Assembly (NCBI RefSeq): GCF_033473495.1
Contig: NC_088941.1
Span: forward strand, 1,922,001 to 1,986,000
Direction of reading: 5' to 3'
Origin: Cercospora beticola
Lineage: Eukaryota > Ascomycota > Dothideomycetes > Mycosphaerellales > Mycosphaerellaceae
DNA: 64,000 bases
Under the pieces are notes generated by a model. That model made no database searches. It saw only the letters and a list, made by a program, of their open reading frames with translations, and had not been told where the DNA came from. The stretch's first letter is position 1. The number at the start of each line of letters is the position of its first letter. This document shows positions 43,363-52,272 of this stretch, piece after piece. Position numbers and translations under genes: made by a program.

Positions 43363-44973
43363 GTTGAGTGGTCGAAGCGCCGTGATTGTGATCGAAGTGT
43401 CGAGTTATGCAACAAGAACTCGCACGATCGAGTATGTTATATACCTTCCCCTCACCTCCTACATCTTCGGCGCGGGGGGCAGACGGTTGGCTCCGGGTTC
43501 CAGATAAGTACGCTCTACGTGTGTAACAGTGATTGGCAAGATGTTCGTGTCTCAATGCTTTATGCAGCTGCGCAAAGTCTGCTGCGTAAGGGACGAATTC
43601 GAGCGGGGGAGATAGATTGCAGCGAAGTTTAGACTTTCTTGGGCTTCGACTTGCATCGATCACGACATACTCTCCGAGTGCAAAACAGACTCGTGAAGCT
43701 TCTCTCGCCTGGTCGAAGTGATGATGGGATTCGTCGACATGTGACGCTGGCCTGGTGTATTTGCCATTTGCGGATAGTTCAGTACCGACTTCGAATTGGA
43801 GTTCCCAACAGCACGTCAGTCCGAAGCGTTCACGCACATACCATATACGGAAGGTGAAATGCAGCACTGTCTCGAGCAACACCGACAATTAGTTCTGAAG
43901 CTGAACTCCGGAAACCTGCTCTGGAATACCGGCATGTACTTGTACATCCCGGCAGTCCGCCAAGCCGTGCAAGACTTGGAGTCATTGCGACAGGACTGGG
44001 ACAAACAAAGCGTGAGCGCACTTGGAATTGGTACTCGCAACAGCCCTCAACTACTTCCACTAATTCTTGTCTTAGCACTTGTCAAATGTGTTGACCGATA
44101 GTCGGGGTAGGAAATGAGGAACCGGTTTGCAACAGACGTATCCTTGAAGAATGCCATGGACTAAGGAGCACGCCTAGACCAAGAAGTGAGACGTCGATTA
44201 GTTGTTCACCAGATGCCATCAGTACTTAAACTCAGAAGTGGCCGGCTTCCATAGCCCCGTCCAGGACATCCGATCGTTCACCCCACATATTCTGCACAAC
44301 GACAACTACGACGACAGGCACAACAGCCAGAACAGGCCTGACTCCGCGTGTGAAGTGTTATAGGGACTGTTCCCAGAAGCCGAAAGGTCTTTTCACTTGT
44401 CTTTGCTGGCGTTCCAGTCCTGGAGTCCTGGAGCAGTGGGTGACAATGAACCGGGCTTTCACATGCGGCGAACTTGTCAGACATGGCTTTACGGTGGCGC
44501 GGGCAGCATGTGAAGGTGTACGTGGACAGGAGGGATATTTTGTCGGATGAGGTGAAGCAGGCTGAAACTCGGCACGTGTGTGGTTGTCGAGCACGAAACG
44601 TCATCCGGCCCGCTTGGCAGGCGCATCCCACCACGAGCCATTCACCGGCGGGCAACGTTGCAGGGTCTGGCGCTCATTGTGTTGCCCCACCACGCACAAC
44701 AAACCTCGACAAGTCGTCTCTACAGCGCTTCTTCCCTACACACGACTCCTACACCCTCCCCACCCCCATCCTCTCCGCCAGTTCACGGCCGCGCACATTT
44801 GTCATTGTTGCTGCCTGAGTGACGACGTAAGCTCTTCCTCCTCCGCCGTCGCTTCGCAAGGCATCCACTATCGGTGTGTTGCATCCCGGCTCACTACAAA
44901 AGTTCACTGACCTCCTTGTTCAGCTGCCGATTTCACTTGGAATTGTCCCAACACCGAACTTGACTCCGCAAAC
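43363..44973. other. Intergenic, divergent promoter region of gene B and cofilin
   Basis: The first 300 nt belong to the duplicated unit. A frame at 43796-44101 (+) has some coding character but no splice or family support. Close to cofilin, 44,745-44,785 is a long pyrimidine tract (CCCTCCCCACCCCC) typical of highly expressed fungal housekeeping promoters. Confidence 0.5.
43459..43596. repeat. Conserved upstream block, copy B
   Basis: Counterpart of 42353-42490, 138 nt, 97 nt upstream of the gene B ATG. Similarity resumes farther upstream (CGACTTGCA at 43647 versus 42542), showing that the duplicated unit extends to about 43665. Confidence 0.8.
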
Positions 44974-45627
44974 ATGGTATGTGCGCTCTCGCCGGACGAC
45001 AAGGTAGACAATGGCTAATCAGTTCACCAGGCAGCATCTGGGTAAGCCACGGCGACGAGTGACTCGAGCACCATCGCAACTCCTGCGCGCATCCGCCAGC
45101 TGACACCGCCCCGCGAACAGTGTTTCCGTCGCGCCTGAGTGCATCACAGCCTTCAACGAGCTGAAGCTCGGCAAAAGCACAAAGTGGATCATCTTTAAGA
45201 TCTCCGACGACTGGAAGGAGATTGTCGTTGAGGAGACCAGCAGCGACCCAGACTACAGCAAGTTCCGCGAGAAGCTTGTCAGCGCACAAAGCAAGAGCAA
45301 GCGTGGGGCTGACGCTCCGCTGGGCATTGGTGGCCGATACGCTGTCTTCGATGTGCAGTACGAAGCACCAGGTGGTGCGGGCACGCGCAACAAGATCACC
45401 TTCATCGCATGGGTGCCAGATGATGCGCCACAATACGTGAGTTGAGAAACACTGCCGCGGGAAGGGTCTAGCTGACACAAGGATTATAGCCTCGCATGAT
45501 GTACTCGTCCTCGAAGGATGCTCTCAAGCGGGCCTTGAACGGCATTGCTGCTGATGTGCAGGCAAACGACGCAGACGACATCGAATATGACACCATTGTT
45601 GAGAAGGTTTCCAAGGGAGGCCGCTAG
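44974..45627 (+). CDS. COF1: Cofilin / actin-depolymerising factor
   Basis: Four exons: 44974-44976 (just the ATG), 45031-45041 (11 nt), 45121-45436 and 45490-45627, total 155 aa. The spliced N-terminus MAASGVSVAPECITAFNELK matches the cofilin start (Ser/Gly-Val-x-Val ... FN-x-LK-x-GK). Further ADF-H signatures are KWIIFKISDDWKEIVVEE, GGRYAVFDVQYE, KITFIAWVPDDAPQY and the actin-binding long helix MMYSSSKDALKRALNGI. The protein severs and depolymerises ADP-actin filaments in cortical patches and is regulated through its N-terminal Ser. All introns have good donors (GTATGT, GTAAGC, GTGAGT) and phases close exactly. Confidence 0.97.
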
Positions 45628-46224
45628 ATGCAGCCCGATCACGAACGTGGCCACCAGTCGAATGAGGCGCACCCATCGAAGGTAACATCGGGACGACATG
45701 CAGGAGCGAATGCGCACCATAAAGCGTAAATCACGAAGTACAGATTTGGTGTGCATAGTCTGGGTCCTCTGCAGTGGAGTGGTGGTTGAGCATGAGTTAC
45801 AGCGTAGATGACATGACCATCATGAAGATTGATTACCCCAAAGTCCGGTCCTCAAATGCGGCCTCAAAAGTTGACCACTTGTTCCTACTCCGGGCCAATA
45901 CCTTTCTGCTGATGAAGAATTAGATTTGTCCTTACGAACAGAAAACTTTTCTCTGTACCGAACAATCGTGTTCCGGGTTTTCTATAATAACTACGTTCCC
46001 GGCTGCTCCATTTACTCAACATTCTCGAACATCCGCAGAAAGTGAAAAGACGAACGTCAATCTTCCTTTATGGACATCACTCGTCCTCACACAGTTCCAT
46101 ACACTCAATACACACTGCGCAACAGGCCTTTCAACCCACAAGAAAAACAACCAAAAGTCCAGAACAAAGCTCTCGGAACTATTGCTACACAGCATAGCAA
46201 GGACTCGATCTCGACACATCAATT
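45628..46224. other. Intergenic
   Basis: Cofilin terminator region and promoter of the acidic repeat protein. Contains AT-rich sequence around 45,900-46,000. No other feature. Confidence 0.45.
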
Positions 46225-47628
46225 ATGTCATACCCGATGCAATATCTCCGAAGAACCAAAACCCAGGTCGAGATGGACCAAGATTTCAAGACTGGCTCGG
46301 AAAAGCCTTCAGACTCTCAAGCCTCGCCATCGAAGTCTGACTCGAGCAGTCTAAGCCAGAATACAACACTACGAAAGAAGCTTCAGAAGAAGGCCAAGAT
46401 TCCGAGACATCTAGATCAGTCTTACAAGGAGGGAGACGATGAGCAGACGCCTTGCCTGTCCTTCGCGAAGCGCATGGAAATCCGATCTCTACTAGGTTGC
46501 TCCAAACGCGATTACGAGAAGCCTGGCGAGGACTATTATGCATGGGTGCCAAGGATTCGCACTGTTCCGACGAAGAATGAAGAGAAGCATGAGGAGGAGC
46601 ATGGCTTGCGACGGGCGACGGGCTCCGGCTTTTTGAGGACAGGGAGGAATTTTGAGGCCACTTCGCCTCGTAGGTGGACGATTAGGACGATTTATCATAC
46701 GGAGGAAGACGATGGGGACGAGAAGAAAATGGCGGACGATGGGGAGGAGCACGACGACGAGGCCAAAGAGGACGACCAGCAAGAAGGAGACCATAGCGAT
46801 GACCAAGGAAAGGACAACGACACCGACGAGGACCAGAACGACAACGACACGCAACAACAACCATTCTGGAACGTCAACGAGAGTCTCTGCGCACCAGAGA
46901 ACAAATATCGTTCTCGCCGCAACTCATTCGATGCCTCGGCGGAGAAAGACCGCAGCCTTCTTCCTGCCCATGAAGGCGGCGATGTGCAAGACTTCGACAC
47001 TACAGAGGACAACCAGGAAGACAAGAATGCTTCGTCTTCCCAACCAGACCTTCCAAAAACTGACAGCAAGAGCAAATCGAAATCAAAAAAGATATTCCCT
47101 CGACTTGCTACGAGCGTTGGGTGCATCATCCGTGCGAGTCATCAGAGGCCTTTGACGGCCGTGCAGGAGGTGGAGGAACCGGAAAGTGAGGAGGATGATG
47201 CTCCACCAGCTAACACTGAACTCGTTCCAAAAATCGACAGCAAGAGCAACTCAAAACCAAAAAAGAAGTTCCCTCGACTTGCTACGAACGTTGGGTGCAT
47301 CATCCGATCAAGCCACCCAAGGCCTTTGACACCAGTGCAGGAGGCGGAGGAACCGGAAAGTGAGGAGGATGAGGTCTCTGACTATGGGACCGCTGAGGAT
47401 GGGGAGAGTGCAGAGATTTGTACGGCGGAGAGGTTGGAGGTGCGAGTGGTGAGGATGTCGGTGGAGGCGAAGGATGAGATGATGAAGTTGAGAGGGGAGA
47501 TTGATGAGGTGCGCGGTGCGGAGAAGGAGAAGGTTGCTGAAGTTATGGAGGAAGGAGAGGAGGAGTGCAAGTCTGAAAGCATTTGGGAACGGATTGGACG
47601 GAGGAGGGCAATGGAGGGACGTTCTTAA
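46225..47628 (+). CDS. Acidic hypothetical protein with a 58-residue internal duplication
   Basis: Single exon, 467 aa. The N-terminal 100 residues are basic/Ser-rich with a conserved-looking LSFAKRMEIRSLLGCSK segment; residues ~150-210 are extremely acidic (DDGEEHDDEAKEDDQQEGD). Two copies of a module then follow, centred on FPRLATSVGCIIRASH and FPRLATNVGCIIRSSH, 58 residues apart, each ending in EEPESEEDD/E. The C-terminus is a charged predicted coiled coil (VRVVRMSVEAKDEMMKLRGE). No targeting signal or known domain is visible. The frame is real, to judge from length, repeat conservation at protein level and the stop position. Function unknown. Confidence 0.7.
   Translation: MSYPMQYLRRTKTQVEMDQDFKTGSEKPSDSQASPSKSDSSSLSQNTTLRKKLQKKAKIPRHLDQSYKEGDDEQTPCLSFAKRMEIRSLLGCSKRDYEKPGEDYYAWVPRIRTVPTKNEEKHEEEHGLRRATGSGFLRTGRNFEATSPRRWTIRTIYHTEEDDGDEKKMADDGEEHDDEAKEDDQQEGDHSDDQGKDNDTDEDQNDNDTQQQPFWNVNESLCAPENKYRSRRNSFDASAEKDRSLLPAHEGGDVQDFDTTEDNQEDKNASSSQPDLPKTDSKSKSKSKKIFPRLATSVGCIIRASHQRPLTAVQEVEEPESEEDDAPPANTELVPKIDSKSNSKPKKKFPRLATNVGCIIRSSHPRPLTPVQEAEEPESEEDEVSDYGTAEDGESAEICTAERLEVRVVRMSVEAKDEMMKLRGEIDEVRGAEKEKVAEVMEEGEEECKSESIWERIGRRRAMEGRS
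47062..47373 (+). repeat. Imperfect tandem duplication, 174-nt period, within the acidic protein gene
   Basis: Copies start at 47062 and 47236, both with GACAGCAAGAGCAA at the left, CCCTCGACTTGCTACGA and GTTGGGTGCATCATCCG inside, and GGAGGAACCGGAAAGTGAGG at the right. The period is a multiple of three, so the frame is kept. The unit is about 138 nt with a 36-nt spacer. Confidence 0.93.
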
Positions 47629-47822
47629 GTGGTCGAGTCTCGAGTCAAGAACGCTGTTCAGGCTGTTGAGCTTCAGATCGAGCACGAGAGCATTCAACAC
47701 GGATATTGGAAGATTTTTGGACAGTTAAGGAGCACGGGAGAGGAATTCAGAAACATCTTGCGTTGGTTTTGTTGCGTTCGCCATTGGAACTTCAATACTA
47801 CAATTAATTGTAATACTATAAT

Positions 47823-48851
47823 CTAATGCGTACAACCACAACCCAGATCGTCTCTCTTGCCCAAGCGGGCTCTTTGCACTGTCGTCAAACCCTGGGTCTT
47901 CGGCAGGAAGTCTCTGCCACTCAGGTCCCTCTTCTTCATCTCAGCATGCACACCTCTCCTGTAATAAGATGGAGCACCGGCCTGCGTATCCGCAATGGCA
48001 TCCAGATAAGCCGCAAGTCGATATCCTGCCTTGGCGACTTGCTGCTGAACGGTCGCAGTGGCACTCTCATAGTACTCTGGATACAGTTCCTTGCCCTCAA
48101 GCACCTCGCCACCATCCGGCATCACCACAGAACAAACGTAGGAATTTCCATCTCTCGCCCACGCCATCGAGGTTCCAACAGGATCATTCACATCAATTCC
48201 CTCCAACCAGCCCTTCGCCACATCCTTGAACTCACCCTTCTGAATCTCGTCTGCCAAATCTTCTGCCCACTCCTTCGCCTTGTCCAGCCCATACCCACCT
48301 CTCATCTTTTCCGGAATATAAGTATCCCAAACAGCATGCAAATTCGTCTCATTCCCATCAAACGTCACCGCAACTCCATTCCCGCCAATTTCATAATTCT
48401 CAACATGCAAAGGCTGTGCAATATCGCCTGAGAAATGTACAATCCAGCGTAAAGCATAATTAACTTGCAATGGGTCGAGTTCGGCTGGACTTGAGACGCG
48501 TCGCGTGTAATTCGCGATTGCGCTTACGATGCAGCCTTCTGGAGGACAATCGCGTTCATAGTCGACGTTGCAGGATGTGGGCGGTGTGTCGAGTGCATCG
48601 ATGTAGTGGAATGAAGCGCTGAATTCGCCTTCGGCTGTGTACCGGTAGCTGTCGGCCCAGGTGGCGATGTTGGCGAGGTAGGATGAGGATGTGTCGTTGA
48701 GGATTGCTTGGGCCCAGTGGGCGGTTGTGTTGGAGACGTAGTGTTGGGCGAGATAGGCTACGGTTTGGTGCCCGAGAGAGCCCCAGGCGTGGGCAGTTTT
48801 GGTTGTGAGGCCTAGGGTGGCGAGGAGGAGGGATTGGGAGGACTTCTTCAT
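47823..48851 (-). CDS. Secreted S1/P1 nuclease
   Basis: Single exon, 342 aa from the ATG at 48851, which starts directly with a signal peptide (MKKSSQSLLLATLGLTT... to AHA) cleaved before Trp, the residue whose amino group binds zinc in the mature enzyme. An earlier in-frame ATG at 48902 would bury the signal. Zinc ligands typical of the family are visible: mature W1-GSLGH, the Asp in TWADSYR, the His in FHYID, the His/Asp pair in RWIVHFSGDIAQPLH, and NLHAVWDTY. Disulfide Cys residues (CNVDYERDCPPEGC) are kept. The enzyme degrades single-stranded DNA and RNA to 5'-nucleotides outside the cell, for nutrient uptake. A C-terminal extension carries KR/KKR sites and ends in CGCTH. Confidence 0.94.
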   Translation of the reverse strand: MKKSSQSLLLATLGLTTKTAHAWGSLGHQTVAYLAQHYVSNTTAHWAQAILNDTSSSYLANIATWADSYRYTAEGEFSASFHYIDALDTPPTSCNVDYERDCPPEGCIVSAIANYTRRVSSPAELDPLQVNYALRWIVHFSGDIAQPLHVENYEIGGNGVAVTFDGNETNLHAVWDTYIPEKMRGGYGLDKAKEWAEDLADEIQKGEFKDVAKGWLEGIDVNDPVGTSMAWARDGNSYVCSVVMPDGGEVLEGKELYPEYYESATATVQQQVAKAGYRLAAYLDAIADTQAGAPSYYRRGVHAEMKKRDLSGRDFLPKTQGLTTVQRARLGKRDDLGCGCTH

Positions 48852-49379
48852 GATGGCGGATGGGAGCAGATGTGGGAATGAGGTGGAAAGAAAGGAAGTC
48901 AAGCATTTATTTACTTACGAAGAATTGATGGATGACACCTGCCTATCTCATGCTTGGCTTTGTCTTATCCCGTTGATCATCCTGCAGGTACGGAAGTCTT
49001 TCTGGATGCAGGAGGAGGTTGGTATCCGGGTTGTGTACCCTAGTCGCTAAGCGGTTAAACATGACCAATCATGGTTGATCTTGCGCATATCAGGTGTCTT
49101 TACGAAACAGAGATCAACTGTCTGTCGGCGAAGGCCGTCACGCGTGGCGAAGGAACGCGACGGCAGATATACACGCGGCTGTGGAGTAGTGCTTTGGTAC
49201 TCGTCTAGAGACCGACAGCGTAAATGCTGATGAGCAGCCTATAATAGCATTCTCTCATGGCTTTTGCCCAGGCCTATGTCTCCTGGGGCCTTTCACATGC
49301 CTGATAGGTGAGCGCAGTTATACATTCATCATTCATATCATAGCCGCTCGAATGTCATCCAAGATGGCAGCTCAGAATA
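48852..49379. other. Intergenic
   Basis: Promoter of the nuclease gene and 3' region of GET5 (both minus strand). Nothing else supportable. Confidence 0.45.
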
Positions 49380-50165
49380 CTACTTTTTCCCCGCCGCAGC
49401 CTCTCTGAACACAGCAGCCAGGCGTTTCCCCTCTTGTTCATCCCGCAAGCGTTGCGACAAGAATCCTTGCAAGTCTGCCCAGAATTCCTCTGTCTTCAGT
49501 ATACCAGCCGCACTATTCGCATCTGCCTCCTTTTGTGCTGCCTCTCGCGCAGCAGCTTCGCTATCAGGCGCCCCGGTCTTCTCATCCACATCCATAGGAT
49601 CGCCTTTCGTTTCTGCAGGTGCTGGCACCGGAGGAGGAGCGAACGCGCTAGGAGTGCTAACCGCAGGACTTTGCGCTCGGGGTGTTGTGCCTCCGCCGCC
49701 CATGATCATTATGCTGAGCTCTACATCGTTGTCCACCCCCAGATCTTTCAGCGTCTTCAGATCCGCGGCTGGCTTCTTGTTAAGCAGCACTTTGATCTTG
49801 TCGTGCGGTATGCTTATCTTTGCGGCATATTGCGTCTTGATATCGTATATCGTACTGTCGAGGGCGACATTCGGTATCGTGACTGTCTCGCCGGCTTTCA
49901 TAGGCTTGAGGGTAGCGGTGATGGTCTTCGCTTGAGCTTGCTGCGTCGAGGTAGGGCCAGTCTTTCGTGGGAAAGGATGTGTTTGCTTAGGTAGGATGTA
50001 CTATCGCTCGTCAGATCCAAGACTACGTCGAGAAGCTGCTTGTGAGCATACTGGACTCTGGTTCGGGTACTGCCTAGGATCGCTGACATGGTCGGCGGGC
50101 AGCTTGATGGCCCTCTTGTCGATGGTCGCAAGGAACGACTTTGCAAAAGTGACCTCCGACATCAT
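49380..50165 (-). CDS. GET5: GET5/MDY2 ubiquitin-like protein of tail-anchored protein insertion
   Basis: Exons 50165-50052 and 50000-49380 give 244 aa; the 51-nt intron has donor GTATGC, branch CTGAC and acceptor ATAG, phase 0. Two consecutive ATGs (50165, 50162) could start it. The N-terminal segment (SEVTFAKSFLATIDKRAIKL) is the Get4-binding region of Get5, and residues ~65-140 form the ubiquitin-like domain (MKAGETVTIPNVALDSTIYD, KIKVLLNKKPAADLKTLKDL). The linker is Pro/Ala-rich. The C-terminal ~45 residues (EEFWADLQGFLSQRLRD) form the homodimerisation helix region. With Get4 and Sgt2 it delivers tail-anchored proteins to Get3 in the cytosol. Confidence 0.9.
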
Positions 50166-50389
50166 GTGCCTGTCAAACCGCGCGTACAGTGTGTCGTTGG
50201 CGAATGAGTCCAGGGCGTCGGTATTGTGATTTGGTGTAAGTTGTTAGGTGGGATAGTGGGAAGCTCTGATGACGCTGCCGGACACAAGCTCACTCGGAAA
50301 AGCGCGCTAAGAACTTCGATCACATGCAAAGACTTGACTTCCTCTCACCAACCCACTTTCCATGTCGCGATAGCAGCGCACTTCCCATC
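50166..50389. promoter_or_regulatory. Compact divergent promoter, GET5 / CWC27
   Basis: Only 224 bp separate the two start codons, so both genes must share this stretch for promoter and leaders. No TATA box is evident. Confidence 0.6.
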
Positions 50390-51898
50390 ATGGCCGCACT
50401 CTACAATCTCGAGCCGCAGCCGACGGCAAAGGTCATCCTCAATACCACATCTGGCGACCTGCAGCTCGAAATCTTCGCAAAGCAGTGTCCGCTCGCAGCT
50501 CGAAACTTTCTGCAGCACTGTCTCGATGGCTACTACAATAACACCGTGTTCCACCGCCTCGTACCTGGATTCATCGTTCAAGGAGGCGATCCTACAGGGA
50601 CAGGTTCAGGCGGCATAAGCGCGATCAACAACGGCGACGCATTCGAAGATGAATTCCACACGCGACTCAAGTTCAACAGGCGCGGCCTGCTGGGCATGGC
50701 GAACGAGGGGCCGAACACGAATGGATCTCAATTCTTCTTCACATTGGGCGCGACGCCGGAGCTGCAAGCGAAAAACACCATGTTTGGGAGGATAGAGGGT
50801 GACACGATCTATAACTTGATGAAGATGGCGGATACAGAATTGGTGGGATTGGAAGAGGGTAGCGAGAGGCCGATGTACCCTACGAGGATTACTGGAGCGG
50901 AGGTATTGGTCAATCCCTTTGAAGACATGGTCGCGAGGGTGAAAGAGGCGCCGAGAAGTAAGGATGAGGGCAAGAAGGACACCAAGAAGAGAAAGAAGCC
51001 ACTGGGAAAGCAGGTCTTGAGCTTTGGTGACGACGAGGAAGATGCTGCACCAGTAATGAAGAAGGTCAAGGCGAATCCAAAATTGGTGGTCGTAGAGGAG
51101 GAAGCGCAGGAGAAGCCAGTGGAAAAGGCGCCAAAGCAGAAGAAGGAGAAGCTATCACGGCAGGACCAGCCTATGCCTGATGCTGTTGAAGTGGCTGCAT
51201 CAGAGAAGCTAGGCGCATCGAGAACAAAAGAGGGTGCGGAGGAAGAGGATGACGAAGAGTCCGAGGATGACGCAGAAGCCAAGCGACAGAAGAAGCTGGA
51301 TTCCACGAATGCAGAGATTGCAGCACTTAAAGCCAGCTTGAAGCGCACTGTGGATACCGGGCCGAAACAGAAAGAAAAGCCCAAGAGTGCTCTGGAAAGC
51401 ATGATTCCCACCACGTCAATACGAGGCAGGAAACGAGGCAAGGCGACAGACGAACGAGGCGCGCTAGATCTCTTTAAAAAGTTCAAATCACGTCTTGAGG
51501 ATCTTCCAGACGATGAGACTTCCGCAACAACAACGAACGGTGATGCAGAAGCTGCTAATGGCGAAGCTGTTGCTCCAACCGCTGCAGATGCGGAAGACGA
51601 CGAGGCCGCGCTATGTGATCTCCACTTCATAGCGAACTGTGAGTCATGTAGGAAGTGGGATGAAGAGCAGCTCGATGGTGATGCGGAAGACGATGGAGAA
51701 GAGGATATGAGCTGGATGGCCAAAAAGCTCACATTTGCAAAAGACACTAAGGGTAAGGACCTGGAGTGGAAGCGCAAGATGGAGGAGATCGAGGTCATTG
51801 ATCCGAGAGCGAAGGCGCAGGAACTAAAGATGGAGAGGAGAAAGGGGAAAAGTGAGAGAAAATTGGCGGAGGAGGATCGGGTGAGAAGTAAGAGGTAG
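50390..51898 (+). CDS. CWC27: Spliceosomal cyclophilin CWC27
   Basis: Single exon, 502 aa. Residues ~10-175 are a cyclophilin domain (FHRLVPGFIVQGGDPTGTGS, MANEGPNTNGSQFFFT, NTMFGRIEG); the start MAALYNLEPQPTAKVILNTT fits the family. The active-site Arg (FHR) is present, but the Trp that lines the cyclophilin A pocket is Glu here (PELQAKNTMFG), a change also reported for human CWC27, which has little isomerase activity. A nuclear-type Lys-rich region follows (GKKDTKKRKKPLGKQVLSFG, the conserved post-domain motif), then acidic linkers and a conserved C-terminal ELCDLHFIANCESCRKW-like part (ALCDLHFIANCESC). CWC27 with CWC22 acts in the B-act spliceosome. Confidence 0.95.
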   Translation: MAALYNLEPQPTAKVILNTTSGDLQLEIFAKQCPLAARNFLQHCLDGYYNNTVFHRLVPGFIVQGGDPTGTGSGGISAINNGDAFEDEFHTRLKFNRRGLLGMANEGPNTNGSQFFFTLGATPELQAKNTMFGRIEGDTIYNLMKMADTELVGLEEGSERPMYPTRITGAEVLVNPFEDMVARVKEAPRSKDEGKKDTKKRKKPLGKQVLSFGDDEEDAAPVMKKVKANPKLVVVEEEAQEKPVEKAPKQKKEKLSRQDQPMPDAVEVAASEKLGASRTKEGAEEEDDEESEDDAEAKRQKKLDSTNAEIAALKASLKRTVDTGPKQKEKPKSALESMIPTTSIRGRKRGKATDERGALDLFKKFKSRLEDLPDDETSATTTNGDAEAANGEAVAPTAADAEDDEAALCDLHFIANCESCRKWDEEQLDGDAEDDGEEDMSWMAKKLTFAKDTKGKDLEWKRKMEEIEVIDPRAKAQELKMERRKGKSERKLAEEDRVRSKR

Positions 51899-52272
51899 TG
51901 GGTTGAAATCGTTTCCAAACATCGGCGACACGACTTTGCGGGCTCGGCGCTCTGCTCGCGCTGCAGCCCGACACGCAAGAGAGGCGGGTTGGTTACGTGC
52001 AAATCTCGAAGCTGCCTATTCCCTCATTGGCCATCGCGGTTGGCTCATGCTTCTTCACATTGTTCGAGGGGCAATCGCAGCTTGGCCTGCAGTTGACCAT
52101 CGTTGGTTTGTCACGCCCCTACTCTTCTTCGCCATTGTCTTGGAATGCACGCTCCGACTCGCACAGAGCGCGCACGCAGAACTCGCCATCACCCTGACAG
52201 TCATCACCCCTCAATTCCGCTTGAGATACCACAGAAGTCGTCGGAGCTGCGCCTCCATCACGCACCACTAAA
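51899..52272. other. Intergenic between two plus-strand genes
   Basis: CWC27 terminator region and promoter/leader of the coiled-coil gene, 374 bp. No other feature. Confidence 0.4.

Noticed and set aside
43157..43888. 243-codon minus-strand frame overlapping gene B
   Set aside because: Runs through gene B's first exon in another frame and through the conserved upstream block; no independent evidence.
50809..52002. 397-codon minus-strand frame
   Set aside because: Antisense shadow of CWC27; Ser/Phe-rich translation arises from the Lys/Glu-rich coding strand.
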